Source of the DNA: Sporomusa ovata DSM 2662 | GTDB taxonomy: Bacteria; Bacillota; Negativicutes; Sporomusales; Sporomusaceae | Length of the DNA stretch: 64,000 bases | Reading direction: 5' to 3' | NCBI RefSeq assembly: GCF_000445445.1 | Contig: NZ_ASXP01000003.1 | Span: forward strand, 1-64,000 | Shown: positions 34,964-44,648 of the stretch, piece by piece | How positions within the stretch are numbered: the first letter of the stretch is position 1 | Layout: the number at the start of each line of letters is the position of its first letter | The notes under the pieces: generated by a model | The model's input: only the letters and a program-made list of their open reading frames with translations | Databases searched by the model: none | What the model was told of the DNA's origin: nothing | Made by a program: the position numbers and the translations under genes

Positions 34964-35587
34964 TTATTTTTCCATTTTTTTATCTATTCGAAAGTTTTTC
35001 ATACTATGCGACAGTAATTCTGTTCTGGACCTTGCACTCGTTTTAGCAAACAATTTTTTCAGGTGAGTTTTTACGGTCTCCGAACTAATAAACAGACGTT
35101 CGCCAATTTCTTTATTCGACAACCCCTGGGCAAGTAGAAGGAGGATTTCCGCCTCACGTGCAGTAAACGGAACCATTGGCTGCCCATTAACTGCAGCTTG
35201 TTGATCTTTATCAACAAGCTTAGCATTCTCCTCATCTCTAAGCTTTGCAAAAGTATATTGCATATGTTCACCTAGCATTTTGAGCAGCTTCATCTCAGCA
35301 TTATCGAAATCATGTTGTTTTTGTGTACGCTGAATAGTGATGTCCGCCAATACCTTTCCACAATGCATTAGTTGAACACCTGCCAGATAATACATTGTAT
35401 TGATGTGATAGGAGCAATCATATACTTCCATCAGCGGCTCAGCAGAAAAAAAGACACCATTTTCATAAGGAACAACTCTACGGATAAGGGACATAGCTTC
35501 GGTAATAAAATTCTCAAGACTGCTGCATTGGTGAAAGCGTAATACAACTTGGTTAAAGTCATGAAGTTTTCGCTGTGATATATACAT
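34964..35587 (-). CDS. LuxR-family regulator with a GAF-like N-terminal domain
   Basis: 207 residues. The first 125 form a sensor-like domain with GAF-type features (FITEAMSLIRRVVPYENGVFF, AEMKLLKMLGEHMQYTFAKLRD). The C-terminal 65 are a LuxR helix-turn-helix: FTAREAEILLLLAQGLSNKEIGERL, then ETVKTHLKKLFAKTSARSR. There is no receiver Asp pocket, so it is not a classical response regulator. It starts 44 bp after metA and ends with a terminator, so metA and this gene are probably cotranscribed; the reason is not evident. Confidence 0.88.
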   Translation of the reverse strand: MYISQRKLHDFNQVVLRFHQCSSLENFITEAMSLIRRVVPYENGVFFSAEPLMEVYDCSYHINTMYYLAGVQLMHCGKVLADITIQRTQKQHDFDNAEMKLLKMLGEHMQYTFAKLRDEENAKLVDKDQQAAVNGQPMVPFTAREAEILLLLAQGLSNKEIGERLFISSETVKTHLKKLFAKTSARSRTELLSHSMKNFRIDKKMEK

Positions 35588-35631
35588 GACGTATTCATCT
35601 CCCAGCTGCTTACCACTATTGAAAGTTACCT

Positions 35632-36588
35632 TTAAATTCCATCGCCATCAAGCCCGCATAAGTCCTCAGCATCAGTTAATTTGTCAAGGTCAAAGGGTGT
35701 TCCCTGGTAAACATAGTAATTAAGCCAGTTGGCAAATAGTAAATTGGCCGCACTCCGCCAGCGCACCAGCGGCTGCTGCAGCGGATCATTGTTAGGATAA
35801 TAATTACAGGGAACATTAATTGGCAATCCCTGAGCAATATCGCGGTCATATTCTGCTTTAAGCGTTAAGGGATCATATTCAGAATGACCGGTAATAAATA
35901 AGTGTCGATATTTTTTATCTATAACAGCATAAATGCCTGATTCTTCTGATTCAGATAATATCGATAATTGCGGTACCTTCTCAATATCTTCCCGTCTCAC
36001 TTCTGTATGCCGGGAATGCGGAACATAAAACACGTCATCAAAGCCTCGAAACAACATTTTTTCTTTAATATTTACCGTATGTGGAAATATGCCAAACATC
36101 TTTTGCGGCAAATCATATTTGGGAATACCATAGTGGTGATATAAGGCTGCTTGTGCTCCCCAACAAATATGAAACGTCGAATACACATTTCTCCTGCTCC
36201 AATCCATAATTTCGCACAACTCATTCCAATAGACAACTTCTTCAAAGGGAATTTGTTCTACTGGTGCTCCGGTAATAATCATACCGTCATATTTACGGTT
36301 TTTCACTTCGGCGAAGGTCTCATAAAATTTAACCAAATGCTCCTGTGGCGTATGCTTTGGTTCATATGTGGCTGTATACAGAAAATCAAATTCTACCTGC
36401 AGCGGAGAATTACCAAGCAATCGAAGCAATTGCGTCTCTGTGACTATTTTTGTAGGCATCAGATTTAACAATAATATGCGAAGCGGACGTATATCTTGCG
36501 AATAGGCGCGTTTTTCATCCATCGCGAAGATATTTTCTTTTTCAAGAATGTTTACAGCAGGTAAATTATTGGGAATTTTTATTGGCAT
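35632..36588 (-). CDS. metA: Homoserine O-acyltransferase (predicted acetyl-CoA type)
   Basis: 318 residues of the MetA family. The catalytic Cys lies in FHICWGAQAALYHHYG at residue 142, with the later HSRHTEV and ITGHSEYD motifs. Position 111 is Glu (GAPVEQIPFEEV); in characterised MetA proteins Glu at this place favours acetyl-CoA while Gly favours succinyl-CoA, so this enzyme is predicted to make O-acetylhomoserine for methionine synthesis. No SAM riboswitch was recognised in the leader; instead a plain promoter lies at 36633-36660. GGAGC precedes the ATG ending at 36588. Confidence 0.95.
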   Translation of the reverse strand: MPIKIPNNLPAVNILEKENIFAMDEKRAYSQDIRPLRILLLNLMPTKIVTETQLLRLLGNSPLQVEFDFLYTATYEPKHTPQEHLVKFYETFAEVKNRKYDGMIITGAPVEQIPFEEVVYWNELCEIMDWSRRNVYSTFHICWGAQAALYHHYGIPKYDLPQKMFGIFPHTVNIKEKMLFRGFDDVFYVPHSRHTEVRREDIEKVPQLSILSESEESGIYAVIDKKYRHLFITGHSEYDPLTLKAEYDRDIAQGLPINVPCNYYPNNDPLQQPLVRWRSAANLLFANWLNYYVYQGTPFDLDKLTDAEDLCGLDGDGI

Positions 36589-36632
36589 AATCTTCCGCTC
36601 CTTTGCGTTAATTTTTAATTATATTAACTAAT

Positions 36633-36660
36633 ATTATACTGTTTTGGTTTAAATTTGCAA
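36633..36660 (-). promoter_or_regulatory. metA promoter
   Basis: TTGCAA (36655-36660), a 16-base spacer and TATAAT (36633-36638) on the minus strand; start near 36626, leader about 38 nt. Too short for a riboswitch. Confidence 0.7.
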
Positions 36661-36720
36661 TAAACAACATTATATTTACCACTCTATTTATACTACCATA
36701 AAATTCGCATAAGATATATA

Positions 36721-36762
36721 AAAAACCTATTTCCCTGCCAATCAGGCAGAAAAATAGGTTTC
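36721..36762 (-). terminator. Terminator after the DUF948 gene
   Basis: AAACCTATTT and AAATAGGTTT pair around an inner CTGCC/GGCAG stem, followed by a T-run on the minus strand. Confidence 0.8.
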
Positions 36763-36877
36763 TTCTTTAAATAACAAAGCTAGTTGTTATTCCCACTTGC
36801 TTAATTCCTTTGATTTTGTTCAATCATCTTTTTGCATTAACATGCCGGCTGTAATCTCTTGGACCTTTCTTGCACTG

Positions 36878-37243
36878 CTAAGCCGCCTTCGAAAATACTG
36901 CTTTGACAACATCGCCAACAATTTTGGCATAAAAAGCAAACGTCTCAAAACTTTCCCGTAATTCTTCCACCGTATCAGTAAACTCGCCTGGCAGGGCCCG
37001 GACGGCCCTATTTGTATGGTCAGTAGTTTCCTTCAAGCTTACGGTAAGTTCATTAATATTGGTAAGCGTCTCCTTGAACAACGAAATAGTTTCACCGATA
37101 TCGTCTTGATGTGCATCCAAAACACCGCGTATCAAACACAGTACACCTAGTGCTCGCTGCAAAACTACGATAAGGTAGCCACCAATGATAACAAGTAACA
37201 CAAACAAACTGAACAGTCCGACGTCGTATAATGAAATATACAA
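36878..37243 (-). CDS. DUF948-like membrane-anchored protein
   Basis: 121 residues from a TTG ending at 37243, chosen because AAGGGG lies 5 bases upstream; a longer frame would start inside a hairpin (37323-37346) without a site. One N-terminal transmembrane helix (LFSLFVLLVIIGGYLIVVLQ) is followed by a long helix rich in Thr, Glu and Leu (ISLFKETLTNINELTVSLKETTDHTN), as in DUF948 proteins, which are cytosolic coiled coils anchored in the membrane. It lies downstream of a YtxH gene, a pairing often seen in Firmicutes. Function unknown; a general stress role is usual for YtxH neighbours. Confidence 0.75.
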   Translation of the reverse strand: MYISLYDVGLFSLFVLLVIIGGYLIVVLQRALGVLCLIRGVLDAHQDDIGETISLFKETLTNINELTVSLKETTDHTNRAVRALPGEFTDTVEELRESFETFAFYAKIVGDVVKAVFSKAA

Positions 37244-37322
37244 GCAATCCCCTTCTTTCAGCACAATAAAGTAATGATCATATAACCTAATTTGAAGCTT
37301 GTCCAGCCGAAGAATTAACAAG

Positions 37323-37346
37323 TGGCCGGGCATTGCTGCCCGGCCA
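37323..37346 (-). terminator. GC-rich hairpin between YtxH and DUF948 genes
   Basis: TGGCCGGGCA and TGCCCGGCCA form a perfect stem. No T-run follows on the minus strand, so it may attenuate or stabilise the mRNA instead of terminating it. Confidence 0.5.
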
Positions 37347-37371
37347 TCCAGCCTTTTTCCACGGAAATAAG

Positions 37372-37671
37372 TTATTGCGGGACTTCCTCATTCACATCAG
37401 AATTTGTCTTGGCGGCAATTTCCTTCTTAACCTCTGCAACCTTTTCTTTTGTCTTTTCGACGATTTCTTTGGCTTTTCCAGGGAGTTCTTTAGCAGCCTC
37501 CACAATGTCGGCCCGTGTTTCCTTGCCAGCTTTAGGTGCCAATAGTACGCCGGCAGCAGCTCCGACAGTCACACCAATGGCGGCACCAATCGCTGCATTT
37601 TGCAGGGCTTTTTTCTGTTGCTTTTGCTTACGCTCTTTTTTCCCTCTTTCGATTAAATCCATAATCGACAT
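37372..37671 (-). CDS. YtxH-domain protein
   Basis: 99 residues from the ATG ending at 37671, which has GGGGGTGG upstream. After a basic N terminus (ERGKKERKQKQQKK) comes a Gly/Ala-rich hydrophobic segment AIGAAIGVTVGAAAGVLLAPKAG characteristic of YtxH, then a long charged helix of Lys/Glu repeats. YtxH proteins are linked to general stress in Bacillus. The DUF948-like gene follows on the same strand. Confidence 0.88.
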   Translation of the reverse strand: MSIMDLIERGKKERKQKQQKKALQNAAIGAAIGVTVGAAAGVLLAPKAGKETRADIVEAAKELPGKAKEIVEKTKEKVAEVKKEIAAKTNSDVNEEVPQ

Positions 37672-37814
37672 GCCTACCACCCCCGGTAATTATTGGATGT
37701 TCACTATGCTTTTTAATCTTCGACAAAAATCCCAAAAACACCTGCTACTATTTTTTTCAAAAAACAAAAAGTCTGATTTTTTTAATAAGATAGATAGAAA
37801 GTATAAGTTTTTTG

Positions 37815-37886
37815 AACCGCAGAGACGCAGAGTACGCAGAGGGAATGTTCTCGATATACATCTCCCCTTTGCGCTCTCTGTGTACT
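37815..37886. repeat. GCAGAGACGCAGAG-type intergenic repeat
   Basis: A run of ACCGCAGAGACGCAGAGTACG followed 30 bases later by a partly inverted GCGCTCTCTGTGTAC. This low-complexity motif is familiar from intergenic repeats in many bacterial genomes. It lies in a 320-bp region (37672-37991) with no gene. Confidence 0.55.
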
Positions 37887-37991
37887 ATCCTGAAAACGTA
37901 TTACCTGAAAAAAGGCGCAAAAAAATAGCACTCATATAAAGACCCGTTTTCTGGCCTAAAAAAATATCTTATAACACCTGAAAATTCAAAG

Positions 37992-39258
37992 TCATACCGA
38001 ATTTGCCAATTGCTGATCCACTAATGCATTAGGAATCACCAGGCCTAATTTGGCCAATTCCTTGACATAACGTTGAATTTGACTGTTTTTAGTCTTTTCG
38101 CTGACATAGTTGGCACCAAGTTCCTGGTACATTTCTTTTCGCGTCAATAGATAAAATACAATTCGCAAAATGATATGTGCAACTGCAACTGCTGCTTTTT
38201 TACTGCCTCGTCTGGCTTTGATACGCTGATACTGCTCACGCAAATGGCAATTCTTTTTCCGATGCAAACTATGTGCTGCTTGGACTAACACTGCTTTGAG
38301 GTATTTGTTTCCTTTACGACTTTTTTCCGGTTTGTTTTTCCCGGCACTTTCACGGTTCCCTGGAGCTACGCCTGACCATGCTGCCAAGTGCTTGACAGTA
38401 GGAAAACGACTCATATCCAACCCAATCTCAATGAGTATAGTCATCGCTGGATTGACGGCCAACACCGGGTATACTGTCAATCAGCTCCAGGGCCTCTTTA
38501 AAATTTGGTATTTGGGCTATTATAGTTTCCAAATCGTTGTCTAGTTCGACTATGCGTTGCGTTAATTCATCGATATGAGTAAGCTGCATCGACAATAGGC
38601 GTTGATGGACCGCATTGACTCGACCTTTTAACGCCTTGGTGTATTCTTCAGGCGAATGTTTGAGATTGGCGTGGCCAAGAGTGGATATTTCTTCTGGTGT
38701 CAATTTACCCTTAATGATCGCCTGAAGCATTAGACGACCGGACATATTGTTCACATCGGAAATCAGGGAACCAATTTTAATGTTGGCACTTTCCAGTATC
38801 TTTTGTACTCGTTGGATTTCCCGGGAACGTTCCTGAACCAACGCTAAACGATAGCGGGAAAGGTCGCGCAATTCTCTTTCACGTCTGGAAGGAACAAAAC
38901 TGGGTTTTAGAAGTCCGATTCTAAGGAGAGTAGCAATCCATTCCGCATCTGTGGTATCGGTTTTTCGTCCTGGAACCATTTTGATATGTTGGGCATTGAC
39001 GACCTGTATTTCCAAACCGGCTTCTTCCAAAACATTGTACACAGGCTTCCAATACACACCGGTGCTTTCCATCGCTACAATGGAAACGCAATATTCCTTT
39101 AGCCAGTTGACGAGTTCATTCAGATCATCGGTCATGGTACCAAAGCGTTTGCGCTGTTTCTTCGTGGGTGTCAGGATGCAGGCACTGATAACTTTTTTGT
39201 GAACATCTAACCCGCAGCAATAAGGATGAAGAACTTCTACATCGTGTTTCATGGTCAA
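37992..39258 (-). pseudogene. IS110-family recombinase, frameshifted
   Basis: Frame one (start ending at 39258) gives the DEDD catalytic half: CGLDVHKK, VAMESTGVYWKPV and GRKTDTTDAEWIATLL supply the acidic residues. Frame two gives the C-terminal Transposase_20 half with the serine-containing SGVAPGNRESAGKNK. The two meet in IDSIPGVG, where a surplus C near 38457-38460 shifts the frame; dropping it yields GVGVNPAMTILIEIGLDMSRF, as expected for IS110. Whole length would be about 420 residues. As written it should be inactive. Confidence 0.92.
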
Positions 39259-39590
39259 AGCCTTCTAGCGGCATAAAATTGCGACTGGTGCGGTCATCGC
39301 ACGTAGCGTATTCTATCCTACGTATTCGTCGGTATTAGGCTACCGGCTCTAACAATTCACGGTGCACCAGATGTCCGGGTATCAGTCTCTGCGACGGGCT
39401 CGAAGCCCAAGTTCACCCGATCTTAGATCGCCAGCCGCTTAAATGGATTTTTCCCCTAAATGTGGATTTTCCTTCTTTCTGGTACTATATTTTTTTCATG
39501 CATCACGGTGCCGGCATCGCTGGCATGAGGGTCTCTGCGGTTAGAGCCGTAGCCTCAAGGGCGCGATAGCGCATTTTTATTAATTATTGC
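39259..39590 (-). ncRNA. Candidate IS110 bridge RNA region (5' non-coding end)
   Basis: In the IS110 group the region before the recombinase encodes a structured guide (bridge) RNA. Here it is GC-rich against the AT-rich surroundings and rich in inverted pairs: GTTAGAGCCGTAGCCT at 39540-39556 recurs, inverted, at 39345-39360, and GTCTCTGCG occurs in two similar modules near 39391 and 39530. The assignment rests on position and structure; the guide loops were not identified. Confidence 0.5.
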
Positions 39591-39611
39591 TGTATACATC
39601 GCTGAAACTAA

Positions 39612-39640
39612 TTGTCATTTCACAGCACCAGGGCTATAAT
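39612..39640 (+). promoter_or_regulatory. Promoter of the activase gene
   Basis: TTGTCA (39612-39617), 17-base spacer, TATAAT (39635-39640). Leader about 72 nt to the ATG at 39719. Confidence 0.75.
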
Positions 39641-39718
39641 AAATTTAAACAGTGTTTTATTTCTTTTTTATTCTTAACTTTGTGGCAATTTTGCTGCGCA
39701 ATGAGGTGAAAAAGCAAA

Positions 39719-42700
39719 ATGGATAAAGCTCTGCGTGTTGGTATTGATATTGGTTCAACAACGATAAAAATGATCATTCTTAATAAGCATAACAACATTA
39801 TTTTTCAGCACTATGTAAGACACTGCTCTGATATAACACTTGCTTTTCAGACCATGGTCGCCAAGGCCCGGCATGTCCTGCGGCAAACCCTGGCATCGGT
39901 TATGTTTACAGGCTCAGCAGGTATTAGCATTGCTAAAACACTTGAACTGCCGTTTATCCAGGAGGTAATCGCCTCCACCACGGCGGTCAGGCACCTTATC
40001 CCCACTACCGGCACCGCCATTGAGCTTGGCGGGGAAGATGCGAAAATTACCTATTTTGGCAACAACCTGGAACAGCGAATGAACGGTGTCTGCGCCGGCG
40101 GCACTGGAGCATTCATTGATCATATGGCATCGCTATTAGCTACCGATCCCGCAGGCTTGAATGATCTGGCAAAAAACTATCACACCCTCTATCCGATCGC
40201 TTCCCGTTGCGGTGTATTTGCCAAAACCGACGTGCAGACACTAATGAATGAAGGTGTTGCCAAAGAGGATATTGCTGCTTCTGTTTTGCAGGCGGTGGTA
40301 AATCAAACTATTAGCAGTTTATCACAAGGCCGGGTGATTAGTGGCAAAGTTGCTTTTTTAGGCGGCCCTTTATATTTTTTGTCAGAGCTAAGAAAACGGT
40401 TTACTGAAACCCTGGGGTTAGCGCCTGACCAAGTACTAAATCCGGCGTATTCGCAGTATTTTGTGGCAATTGGAGCCGCACTGTCCTTACACGAAGAGCC
40501 TGTTGCCTATGAGATCTTGCCTGCAAAATCTCCCAAGTTATTACTACACCAGGAGAACGAAAACTCCTTGTCCCCACTGTTTGCTACTGAAGAAGCCTAT
40601 CAGCAATTTGCTGCCCGGCATGAGCGCTATGCCGTTAAACGAGCAAACCTAACTACCTATATTGGCAATGCCTATTTAGGAATTGATGCCGGCTCAACAA
40701 CAACTAAGCTGGCACTTATCAGCGAACGTGGTCACTTATTGTATTCCTATTATGGCAGTAACAAAGGCCATCCGCTAGCTACAGTAATTATGGCACTCAG
40801 CGATATGTATCCGCGACTAAATGACAATATCCGGATTGTTTATTCGGCTGTTACCGGGTATGGCGAACAATTTATCAAGGCAGCTTTACAGGTGGACATT
40901 GGCGAAGTCGAAACTGTGGCCCATCTCAAAGCAGCCAAGCATTTTTTGCCTGACGTTTCCTTTGTACTGGATATTGGCGGCCAGGATATGAAAAGCTTTT
41001 TTGTACATGATGGCATCATTACCTCCATTATGCTCAATGAAGCTTGTTCTGCTGGTTGCGGCTCATTCATTGAAAACCTTTCCCAAGCTATGAAACTGAC
41101 AGCAGCTGAATTCTCACAGCTTGGGCTGCAAGCGAAAAAGCCAGTTGATCTTGGCAGCCGCTGTACGGTTTTTATGAACTCTAAAGTCAAGCAGGCGCAA
41201 AAAGAAGGTGCTGCGGTTGGTGACATTTCCGCAGGAATTGCCATTTCTATCATAAAAAATGCTCTGTTTAAAGTCATTCGCTTGAAAAACCTAGACGAAC
41301 TGGGTACTAACATCGTAGTCCAAGGTGGTACCTTTTATAATGACGCCGTACTACGGGCTATGGAGCAAACCATTGGGCGGGAAGTTGTCCGCCCCGACAT
41401 AGCCGGCCTTATGGGCGCTTTCGGCGCAGCTCTGCTTGCCAAAGAACGCTGCGGGTCAGCCACCGGAACTTCGTTGCTGCCGGCGACCGGGCTTACTGGG
41501 TTTACCTCCCATACCACCAATCACCGCTGTCAGGGTTGTGGCAATCAGTGCCTGATTACCACGCAGCACTTTTCCAATGGTCAGGACTATCATGCCGGTA
41601 ACCGCTGCGAACGCGGCGTTGGCAAGGCTAACGCACATGACAGCCTGCCTAATCTTTATGCCTATAAATACCAGCGGCTGTTTCAGTATCAGCCATTGGC
41701 TGAGTCACTGGCGCCACGCGGGGTTATCGGTATTCCCCGGGTGCTCAATATGTATGAAGATTACCCGTTCTGGTTTACATTTTTCACCAAGCTTGGTTAC
41801 CGGGTCATTCTGTCTGGCCGTTCCTCCCGCCAGCTATATGAGCTGGCTATGGAAACCATTCCTTCTGACTCAATTTGCTACCCGGCCAAGCTAGCTCATG
41901 GACATATTAGCCAGTTACTCAAACAGGGGATAAAAAAAATATTTTATCCCTGCATCCCTTACAACCTCCAGGAAGACCCAACAGCCGACAACTGCTATAA
42001 CTGTCCGATTGTTACGTCCTATCCGGAAAATATCAAAGCAAATATGGATGTCTTACGTGACAAAGATATCGTATTTCTTCACCCCTTTTTACCGCTCAAC
42101 AATCGTGACCGCTTACTTAGCAGACTAGCGCAGGAATTGCCGGCAGAACAGATTTCCCGCTCTGAACTTGCTCTGGCAGTAGATGAGGCCTATGCTGAAC
42201 TTGACCGCTATAAAACCGATGTCCGTGCCAAAGGTCAAGCAGCCCTTACCTACATGGCTGACAACAATTGTAAGGGCGTTGTTTTAGCTGGCAGACCCTA
42301 TCATATTGATCCTGAGATTAATCATGGTTTGCCTGAACTTATCCAATCCTTTGGGCTGGCAGTATTATCAGAAGATGCCATCCGGCATTTGGCACAAGTA
42401 CCCAGACCGCTGCGGGTTGTTGATCAATGGACCTATCATTCACGACTATATGCTGCAGCCAGCTTTGTTGCCAGCCAACCTGCTATAGAATTAATTCAGA
42501 TTAACTCGTTTGGCTGCGGCCTTGATGCCATAGTTATTGACCAGGTTAAAGAAATTCTCGAGGCCCACTGCCGCATCCACACAGTGATTAAGCTGGATGA
42601 AATTAATAATCTCGGCGGCGCTAGAATCAGGATACGCTCCCTGCTGGCCGCCCTTCAGGAGCAAGGGCGAATTTCTCTAGCCAATCAGGCAGCCGAACAG

Positions 42701-43942
42701 GCAGCCACCCGTCCACCTGTTTTTACCGCTAAAATGAAAAACCGCCACACAATTCTGGCACCCCAACTATCTCCTATTCATTTTCAATTTCTGGAACCGG
42801 GATTTCAAAAAACCGGCTATCAACTAGTGGTCCTCCCGACTCCCAATCAAACAGCCATTGAGGAAGGCTTAAAATTCGTTCATAACGATGCCTGTTACCC
42901 TACAATTATCGTTGTGGGACAATTATTACAGGCCTTGAAATCCGGAAATTACGACTTATCTGCCACATCAGTTATGTTGGCTCAAACTGGCGGCGGCTGC
43001 CGGGCAACCAATTATGTAGCCATCGCCCGGAAAGCCTTACGAGATGCCGGCATGCCCCAGGTACCGGTGCTTGCTTTGGGTGGGCAGACCGGCTTTTCCC
43101 TGACATTTCCCCTGTTAGAAAGCCTAGTCATTAGCATTATTTACGGCGACCTGTTGATGCGGGTATTATACCGGGTACGGCCCTATGAAAAATACCCTGG
43201 CTCGGCGCAATCATTATGCGATACCTGGTCTGCCAAATGCCGTCAAGACATGCTCATCGGTGTCAAGCATAATTTTGCCAGCAATATATTTGGCATTGTC
43301 CGGGATTTTGACAAACTGGAACTTGATGATGAGCGGTCAACTAAGCCCCGTGTCGGTCTGGTTGGCGAAATCCTGGTTAAATACCACCCAACAGCAAATA
43401 ATAACCTTGTTACGTTGTTGGAATGCGAGGGCGCCGAAGCCGTCGTGCCTGACCTGCTGGATTTTTTCTTATACTGTGCTTATGACAACAAGGTGCACTA
43501 CGACTTGCTGGCAGGTACCTTGTTAAATAAAATAAAAGGCAATATCTTTATCAAGGTTGTTGAGTTTTACCGCCGCCATCTCCGTAAAGCGCTAACAAGC
43601 AGCAAGCGTTTTACGCCACCGCTTACGATTGAGCATATTGCCCAATTGGCAGCAAAACACTTATCCTTGGGAAATCTTACCGGCGAAGGCTGGCTGTTGA
43701 CAGGCGAGATGGTCGAATTGATTGCTAACGGAGTAACAAATATTGTGTGTTTGCAACCGTTTGCCTGCTTACCCAATCATATTACCGGCAAAGGCATGAT
43801 CCACGAATTGCGGCACAGTTACCCTGCTGTCAATATTGTGCCGATCGACTATGACCCCGGCACCAGTGAGGTTAACCAACTAAACCGAATAAAACTGATG
43901 CTGGCTGTAGCCAAAACAAAAATTGAACAAGGTATACGTTAA
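39719..43942 (+). CDS. Giant acyl-CoA dehydratase activase-like protein (two ASKHA ATPase domains)
   Basis: 1407 residues. Two BcrAD/BadFG-type ASKHA ATPase domains stand in tandem: VGIDIGSTTIKMIIL from residue 7 and YLGIDAGSTTTKLAL near 319. Each has the later activator motifs; in the second, ACSAGCGSF and GSRCTVFMNSKV place Cys residues that in dehydratase activators bind a shared [4Fe-4S] cluster. A CQGCGNQC motif near 605 leads into a DUF2229 region, and the C terminus resembles 2-hydroxyacyl-CoA dehydratase components. Such large fused proteins are common in clostridia, but their substrate is generally unknown. GAGGTG precedes the start. A TetR gene follows 13 bp after the stop. Confidence 0.9.
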   Translation: MDKALRVGIDIGSTTIKMIILNKHNNIIFQHYVRHCSDITLAFQTMVAKARHVLRQTLASVMFTGSAGISIAKTLELPFIQEVIASTTAVRHLIPTTGTAIELGGEDAKITYFGNNLEQRMNGVCAGGTGAFIDHMASLLATDPAGLNDLAKNYHTLYPIASRCGVFAKTDVQTLMNEGVAKEDIAASVLQAVVNQTISSLSQGRVISGKVAFLGGPLYFLSELRKRFTETLGLAPDQVLNPAYSQYFVAIGAALSLHEEPVAYEILPAKSPKLLLHQENENSLSPLFATEEAYQQFAARHERYAVKRANLTTYIGNAYLGIDAGSTTTKLALISERGHLLYSYYGSNKGHPLATVIMALSDMYPRLNDNIRIVYSAVTGYGEQFIKAALQVDIGEVETVAHLKAAKHFLPDVSFVLDIGGQDMKSFFVHDGIITSIMLNEACSAGCGSFIENLSQAMKLTAAEFSQLGLQAKKPVDLGSRCTVFMNSKVKQAQKEGAAVGDISAGIAISIIKNALFKVIRLKNLDELGTNIVVQGGTFYNDAVLRAMEQTIGREVVRPDIAGLMGAFGAALLAKERCGSATGTSLLPATGLTGFTSHTTNHRCQGCGNQCLITTQHFSNGQDYHAGNRCERGVGKANAHDSLPNLYAYKYQRLFQYQPLAESLAPRGVIGIPRVLNMYEDYPFWFTFFTKLGYRVILSGRSSRQLYELAMETIPSDSICYPAKLAHGHISQLLKQGIKKIFYPCIPYNLQEDPTADNCYNCPIVTSYPENIKANMDVLRDKDIVFLHPFLPLNNRDRLLSRLAQELPAEQISRSELALAVDEAYAELDRYKTDVRAKGQAALTYMADNNCKGVVLAGRPYHIDPEINHGLPELIQSFGLAVLSEDAIRHLAQVPRPLRVVDQWTYHSRLYAAASFVASQPAIELIQINSFGCGLDAIVIDQVKEILEAHCRIHTVIKLDEINNLGGARIRIRSLLAALQEQGRISLANQAAEQAATRPPVFTAKMKNRHTILAPQLSPIHFQFLEPGFQKTGYQLVVLPTPNQTAIEEGLKFVHNDACYPTIIVVGQLLQALKSGNYDLSATSVMLAQTGGGCRATNYVAIARKALRDAGMPQVPVLALGGQTGFSLTFPLLESLVISIIYGDLLMRVLYRVRPYEKYPGSAQSLCDTWSAKCRQDMLIGVKHNFASNIFGIVRDFDKLELDDERSTKPRVGLVGEILVKYHPTANNNLVTLLECEGAEAVVPDLLDFFLYCAYDNKVHYDLLAGTLLNKIKGNIFIKVVEFYRRHLRKALTSSKRFTPPLTIEHIAQLAAKHLSLGNLTGEGWLLTGEMVELIANGVTNIVCLQPFACLPNHITGKGMIHELRHSYPAVNIVPIDYDPGTSEVNQLNRIKLMLAVAKTKIEQGIR

Positions 43943-43955
43943 TGAGGTGAAGCAA

Positions 43956-44558
43956 TTGAAAGTAAACTCACAGAATAACCTAACACCTAAGAAAAAAATT
44001 TTGGATGCCACATTGAAACTTATTTGTACCAATGGCATCCATCATACCACCTGTCGCAAAATTGCTGCCATGGCAAATGTTAATTTAGCCGCCATAAATT
44101 ACTATTTTGGCTCTAAAGACACAGTCATTAACGAGGCCCTAAAAAGTTTCACCAACACACTGATGAACTCCTTTAATTATCTGGATGACTTAAGTGTAGA
44201 ACCAGAAGAAAGAATTAGAAATTTTCTCAGAAGCTATGCCGATTATACCCTGGAATATCCCGATGTTTTCCGCAATTTCATTGAACAAGTATTGCATGAA
44301 TCAGCTGCCTCTTTTGAGTATATTGAATTTATGAAACAATCGGGCTTACATAAGTTAAAAATGTCTGTACGGGCAGCCACCCGGACACAGGTAACAGAGC
44401 CTGAGCTAACAATGAAGATCTTTCAAATGTACAGCAGCCTGGAATTTCCGGTATTAGTAGGCAACAAAATGAAAATCCTGGCACAGTTTGATTACTATGA
44501 CCAGGACTCGCGCTACAAATATCTCGACTTAGTGTTAAAATCCTTATTAAATACATAA
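43956..44558 (+). CDS. TetR-family regulator
   Basis: 200 residues from a TTG at 43956, chosen because GAGGTG lies 6 bases upstream. The helix-turn-helix is KKKILDATLKLICTNGIHHTT followed by RKIAAMANVNLAAINYYFGSKDTVINEAL, typical of TetR. The C-terminal ligand domain is helical and unassigned. It begins 13 bp after the giant activase gene and may repress it in response to an acyl compound; this is an inference from position. Confidence 0.92.
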   Translation: MKVNSQNNLTPKKKILDATLKLICTNGIHHTTCRKIAAMANVNLAAINYYFGSKDTVINEALKSFTNTLMNSFNYLDDLSVEPEERIRNFLRSYADYTLEYPDVFRNFIEQVLHESAASFEYIEFMKQSGLHKLKMSVRAATRTQVTEPELTMKIFQMYSSLEFPVLVGNKMKILAQFDYYDQDSRYKYLDLVLKSLLNT

Positions 44559-44648
44559 TACATCAGCGAATTTCAGATACCTTGATACTATTGAACAGCG
44601 TCCGATTAACCGGCGTGCTTATATTTTATTATTCCTTTAACAGTATTA

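Larger units (their letters stand above)
37992..39590 (-). mobile_element. IS110-family element (limits approximate)
   Basis: Includes the broken recombinase gene and the roughly 330-bp structured non-coding stretch before it. IS110 elements lack terminal inverted repeats and long target duplications, so the ends cannot be placed exactly. The downstream promoter at 39612 belongs to the next gene and sets an outer limit. Confidence 0.7.

Noticed and set aside
36589..36720. SAM riboswitch before metA
   Set aside because: The promoter leaves a leader of about 38 nt, and no conserved SAM-I core is present.
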